Below are positions 59,785 through 64,000 of a DNA stretch of 64,000 nt, piece by piece. Source of the DNA: Hypoxylon rubiginosum (lineage: Eukaryota; Ascomycota; Sordariomycetes; Xylariales; Hypoxylaceae); the NCBI GenBank assembly GCA_902806565.1, contig CADCXA010000060.1, positions 124,001 to 188,000 of the forward strand, read 5' to 3'. Below the pieces are notes generated by a model. That model was not told the origin of the DNA. It worked only from the letters and a program-made list of their open reading frames with translations, and made no database searches. The first letter of the stretch is position 1. Each line of letters starts with the position of its first letter. Position numbers and translations under genes: made by a program.

Positions 59785-62700
59785 AAATTATTTATAAATA
59801 TTTAAATATATTAATTTAACAGTATAATATTAATTTATTTTTTTTATTTTATTTTTAATAAGATTTTATACGTTTATTTTATATGGTTTTAAAAGTGTGT
59901 TTTATATTATAATTAAATATTTAGTATATAAATAAAATATTTAATTTTTTAGTTTAGTTTTAAATACTTTAAATATGTTTTTTTAAAATGTTTAATTGTT
60001 TTTTAAATAAAATAAAAATAACGGTAAAAATTATTATATAATAAGTTCTTTAAAAATAACGTTAAAACTTTAATTATATATATAAAATATTTTATTAGTT
60101 TTTCTTTTAAATTTAGTTTCCTTATTTAAACTAATTTTTTAAACTATTTAATATAATTATAAAAAGATAATTATAATTTAAATAATAAAAATAATTTTAT
60201 AGCTTTATATATTTTATTTATTTTTTGTTTTTAAACGAAGTAATATTTAGTAATTATAACGATTATATACACTTTATATTTTAATTATTATTTAATATTA
60301 ATTATAATTATTTCTTTTAATGTTTTTAATATATTAATATAATTTAAATATAATAACGTAATGTTTTTTTAATTTATTTTAACAAGGTTTTTAATATTGT
60401 TTTTTTTAGATTTATTACTTAATATTTTATACTACTTATTATTTAGTTTATTTTTTTTAAATTTTATTTGTTTCTTTTTTATATAGTTTAATTTTATATA
60501 TATTAATTTTTTAATAAAGCTTTTAACGCTTTTTTAAGCTTTAAGTTAAAAGTTTTTTTATATTTTCTATTATTTTCACGATCTTAGGATTTTTATTTAA
60601 AGAAATAAATTATTTTAATATTAATTTTATAGGTTAATAGTTGCTTTTAAAATAACTATGGTTTATTATTTATTAAATAAGTTTTTATTAAAGTTTTAAG
60701 TTTTAATAAATAATTTATAAGTTAATATATATATAATAGTTAAAATAATAACATTAAAAGGTATTTAAATTAAATGCGTATTTTATAATTAAGTTTTATA
60801 ATATTTTATTAATGTTTATTATAAAAATTAATAAAGGATTTTTAAAAAAAAAATATAAAAATATTATAATTATTAGCTTTAAAAAAATTATATAAAAAAA
60901 AAAAATATATATTATTTTAATCGATATTATTTTTTATTATATATTAAAAGTTATAGTTAATTATTATATTTTAAAACTTAATAAACTATCCGATTTTTTT
61001 TATTTACTTGGTTATTTTTTTTAAAATAATATATTTATTAAGTATATAATAAATGTTAATAAAAGCTTTTTCCATATTATAAAAAATATATATATTATTA
61101 AGTTGTTTTTTTAATAAAAATGGTAATTTATTCTTATTTAAATAAATTTAAAATTTAATTAAATTCTTTAAATTATTATTTAAATTTTTTATTATAAAAG
61201 TTTAATATTAAACTATAATAATTAATAGAAAAATATACGGGTTTAGTAAAAAAATAAGTTCCTAGATAATTTTAAAAAATAAAAATATCTTTTTAATTTT
61301 ATATTAATAACAAATAAAAAAACTTTAAAAAAAATATTACTTTAAGATTTAAAAAATTTAAAAAACCAAAAACTTAAAAAATTTAAAAACTTTAATTTTA
61401 AAAAAACTTACTTGTTTTTCAGATTAAAATATATTTTAACGTGTATTAAACGAAATTTAATTAAAAATTTAAAGTTTATTTCTTTTAAATCTTAAATTAA
61501 TATTATATAAATATTTTTAAATTAAAATTATAAAATAAAAGATAGTTAAGTTTTAATAAAAGCTAAAAAAAAGAAAAATAACACGGTTAAAATACGCTAT
61601 TTATTTAATTTAAAGTTTTTTTTAAAAATCTATAAAATAATATTAATTTATTATTTTAAGTTTATTATAAATATAAAATAATTTTTACGTTTTTAGTGTT
61701 TTAAATAATATATTTTTATAAGATTTTAAATTATTTATAATTATAATTAATAATGTATTAATATTTAATTATTAAAGAAATATATATTATTTATATACTA
61801 ACTATTAATATAAAAATTAATTTTATATATTATATATTATTTAAAAGTAAGTTAAAATATTTTTTAAAATATAATAAAAAAACTTTTTTTTTATAAATTT
61901 TATTTAAGTCGCTTATTTTTATTAATTTTTTAATTTAAATATTAGTGTATAAATTAAATTATAATATAGATTTAAATAAACTAAAAATAAGTTTTCTAGT
62001 TTTTTTATAAGATTTTTAAGTAGTATTTATTTTATAATTAATTAATTCGCTGATTTTATTTTAAAAATATAAAGATATATTTTATTTATTGTTTTTTAAT
62101 ATAACGGATAATTATTTTTATTTTAATAAAATACTATTTACATATAAACTTACTTTTATTTATAGTTTTAATATTTTATTAATAATATTTAAAAGGTTTT
62201 AAGTTATTATTAAATAGATTTTTTTTGTTAAGGTTAATAACAATAAAAAAATCGTTTTTATATTTACAAAGTAATTTTTTCATTTTTTTTTAACTTGTTT
62301 TTTATTAATATATCCTTTTTTTCTAGAATTAAATTTATTGTTAATATTTTTATATTTTTTAAGGTTTTTTTTTAACTAGTTTTTATCTAGATAATTATTT
62401 AGTTTATTTTCTTTTAAATTAAAGTATTATTTAAACGTAAAATCCATGTATTTTAAAGTGGAAAAATCTGTTTTTTATATTATATAAATTATTTTTACGT
62501 TAAATAGATAATAAGTAGGCCGGCTTTAAAATAATAATTTTAAAAATAGAATTTTAAAAATAATAATATAAAAAAAATTAAATGTTTATATAAAAAAAAA
62601 AAATTATTTATATAAATTTATATATAATATTTTATTATATATTAAAAAATTATAATTTATTATAAAAAAAATAAACCTTTAAATAATTTTTATTTATAAT

Positions 62701-64000
62701 TTTTAGATTAAATATAAAAAAAAATGGCTAGGATTTTATGTTATATGTTATATATTCTTTTAATTTATATTTTTTAAAGTTTAAAAAATAATTAAATTTT
62801 TTAAAAATAAAATTAATAATATTTATATTAATTAAACGTTACTTATTATTTTTTATTTTAATAGTTAATAAGTTATAGTTTATAATAATACTATAAAAAA
62901 TATAAGTTAATAAACTAAAAAAATTTTTATATTTTTAGTTAATTATATATATTTAATAAATAAATGTTATATAATTTAATTATTTATTTAAATATTTTAA
63001 TAATAAATAAAAAAATAATAATAAAAATAAATAATTAAAAAACCGGTTTAATTATAATAAAGTAATATTATATATATAAAGTTTTTTTTAATTTTTTATA
63101 ATAAAAAATAAAAACCGATTTTAATAAATTATATATTTAAGATATTTTAATAATTAAATATTTATATAAATAATATTATAATAAAAAATCGTTTTTAATT
63201 TAAATTAATGTTAGTTTAAACCGTTAGTATTTATTTAAAATATTAAATATATATATTAATAATAAATACTTATTTAAATAATAATAATAGCTTCAGAAAA
63301 ATATAAAACCTAAATATTTTTATTGTATAATAGCTTTTTTTTTAGTTAGTTACAATATTATTTTAACTGGCCGGTGTTTAATTAATTTTATATATATATA
63401 ATATAAAACATTTTATAAATAACCGTTTTTAATTATTTTTATAAGCGTTTAATAAGATAAAAATTTATATTATTAACTTTAATTAAACCGTGTAAAAGTT
63501 TAAAATTATTTATATTAAAAAGTTTTACTAAATTAATAAATTACTTAAAATATTATAAACGTTATTTTAAAAAAAGCTTTTTATATTATTAAAATTTATT
63601 TAAAAATACTTATTTAAAGTTTTTATTTTTTTTTTTATTTTAAAATTCTTAACTTTTATTTTATAAATTATTTAAATAAATAATTATATATTTAAATATA
63701 AATAAATGTTTAAATAAAATATAAGTATTTTATTTTATAATATAAATTTTATATAAATATTAAATAACAAGAAATATTAAATATATAAAATAATAATTTA
63801 ATATTATTTTTACTTATTTTATAGTTTAAAATAAAGTATATAAATACTTATAAAAATAGTTATATATTATTTTAATTTTATAAAAAACGGAATATTAATT
63901 ACTTAAAATTTAACTTATAAAAAAAAGATATATTTTATAAGTTTAACTTTTTTTATATTTATTTTAATATAAATAAATAATATTATAAAATTATATAAAT
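59785..64000 (-). mobile_element. Large repeat, copy 3: interior (inverted), runs off window
   Basis: The reverse complement aligns with copy 1 from about 9720 leftward to about 3700 and with copy 2 over the same interval. It lacks the 8997-9303 insertion of copy 1 and carries the ~176-bp insertion of copy 2. It begins exactly where the 43013-43512 fragment stops. Confidence 0.85.

Noticed and set aside
1..64000. Starship captain (tyrosine recombinase) or telomere repeats
   Set aside because: I looked because of the accessory genes and the helicase relic; neither a DUF3435-type gene nor TTAGGG arrays are visible.

Overview
The window looks like chromosomal DNA of a filamentous ascomycete (Pezizomycotina). 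It alternates between gene-bearing blocks of ordinary composition and extremely AT-rich blocks that carry the signature of repeat-induced point mutation (RIP, C-to-T and G-to-A). Protein families are typically fungal: a FAR1/MULE transposase, fungal PD-(D/E)XK-like proteins, an HNH protein, a telomere-linked-helicase relative, and a Zn2Cys6-type regulator tail. Introns are short. The class cannot be fixed from the sequence; the frequent TACCTAGGTA-type words are only suggestive of Sordariomycetes or Leotiomycetes.

Layout. 1-10109 is a RIP-destroyed copy (copy 1) of a large repeat. Its last ~100 bp reappear at 16008-16106, because a 5.9-kb Mutator-like element (MULE, 10110-15999) sits in it, with terminal inverted repeats and an 8-bp target duplication. 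The right two thirds of the MULE, including the transposase, are unmutated; the left third is RIPped. 16107-17880 holds a decayed Ty1/copia element of which only the RNase H tail and 3' end stay readable. 17884-41640 is a gene-bearing island. It has three apparently usable genes: a PD-(D/E)XK_12-like protein, an acidic protein of unknown function, and a DUF7924-like protein. It also has several broken genes (RecQ/telomere-linked helicase, an unknown coiled-coil protein, an HNH protein, a Cys-rich fragment, a fungal transcription-factor tail) and a 2-kb GC-rich degenerate satellite. From 41650 to the end the DNA is AT-rich again. An inverted copy of the large repeat (copy 3: 43013-43512 continuing at 59785-64000) is split by a nested ~16.3-kb segment (43513-59784) whose second half is copy 2 of the same family.

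The genes do not form an operon or an obvious pathway. The unifying theme is genome defence and decay: nested transposons, RIP, and a series of single nonsense codons in otherwise good reading frames, each explained by one RIP-type transition. The most informative results are the reconstruction of the nested insertions from empty sites inside the window, the half-RIPped MULE, and the order of events this gives. I did not find a convincing new multi-gene system.
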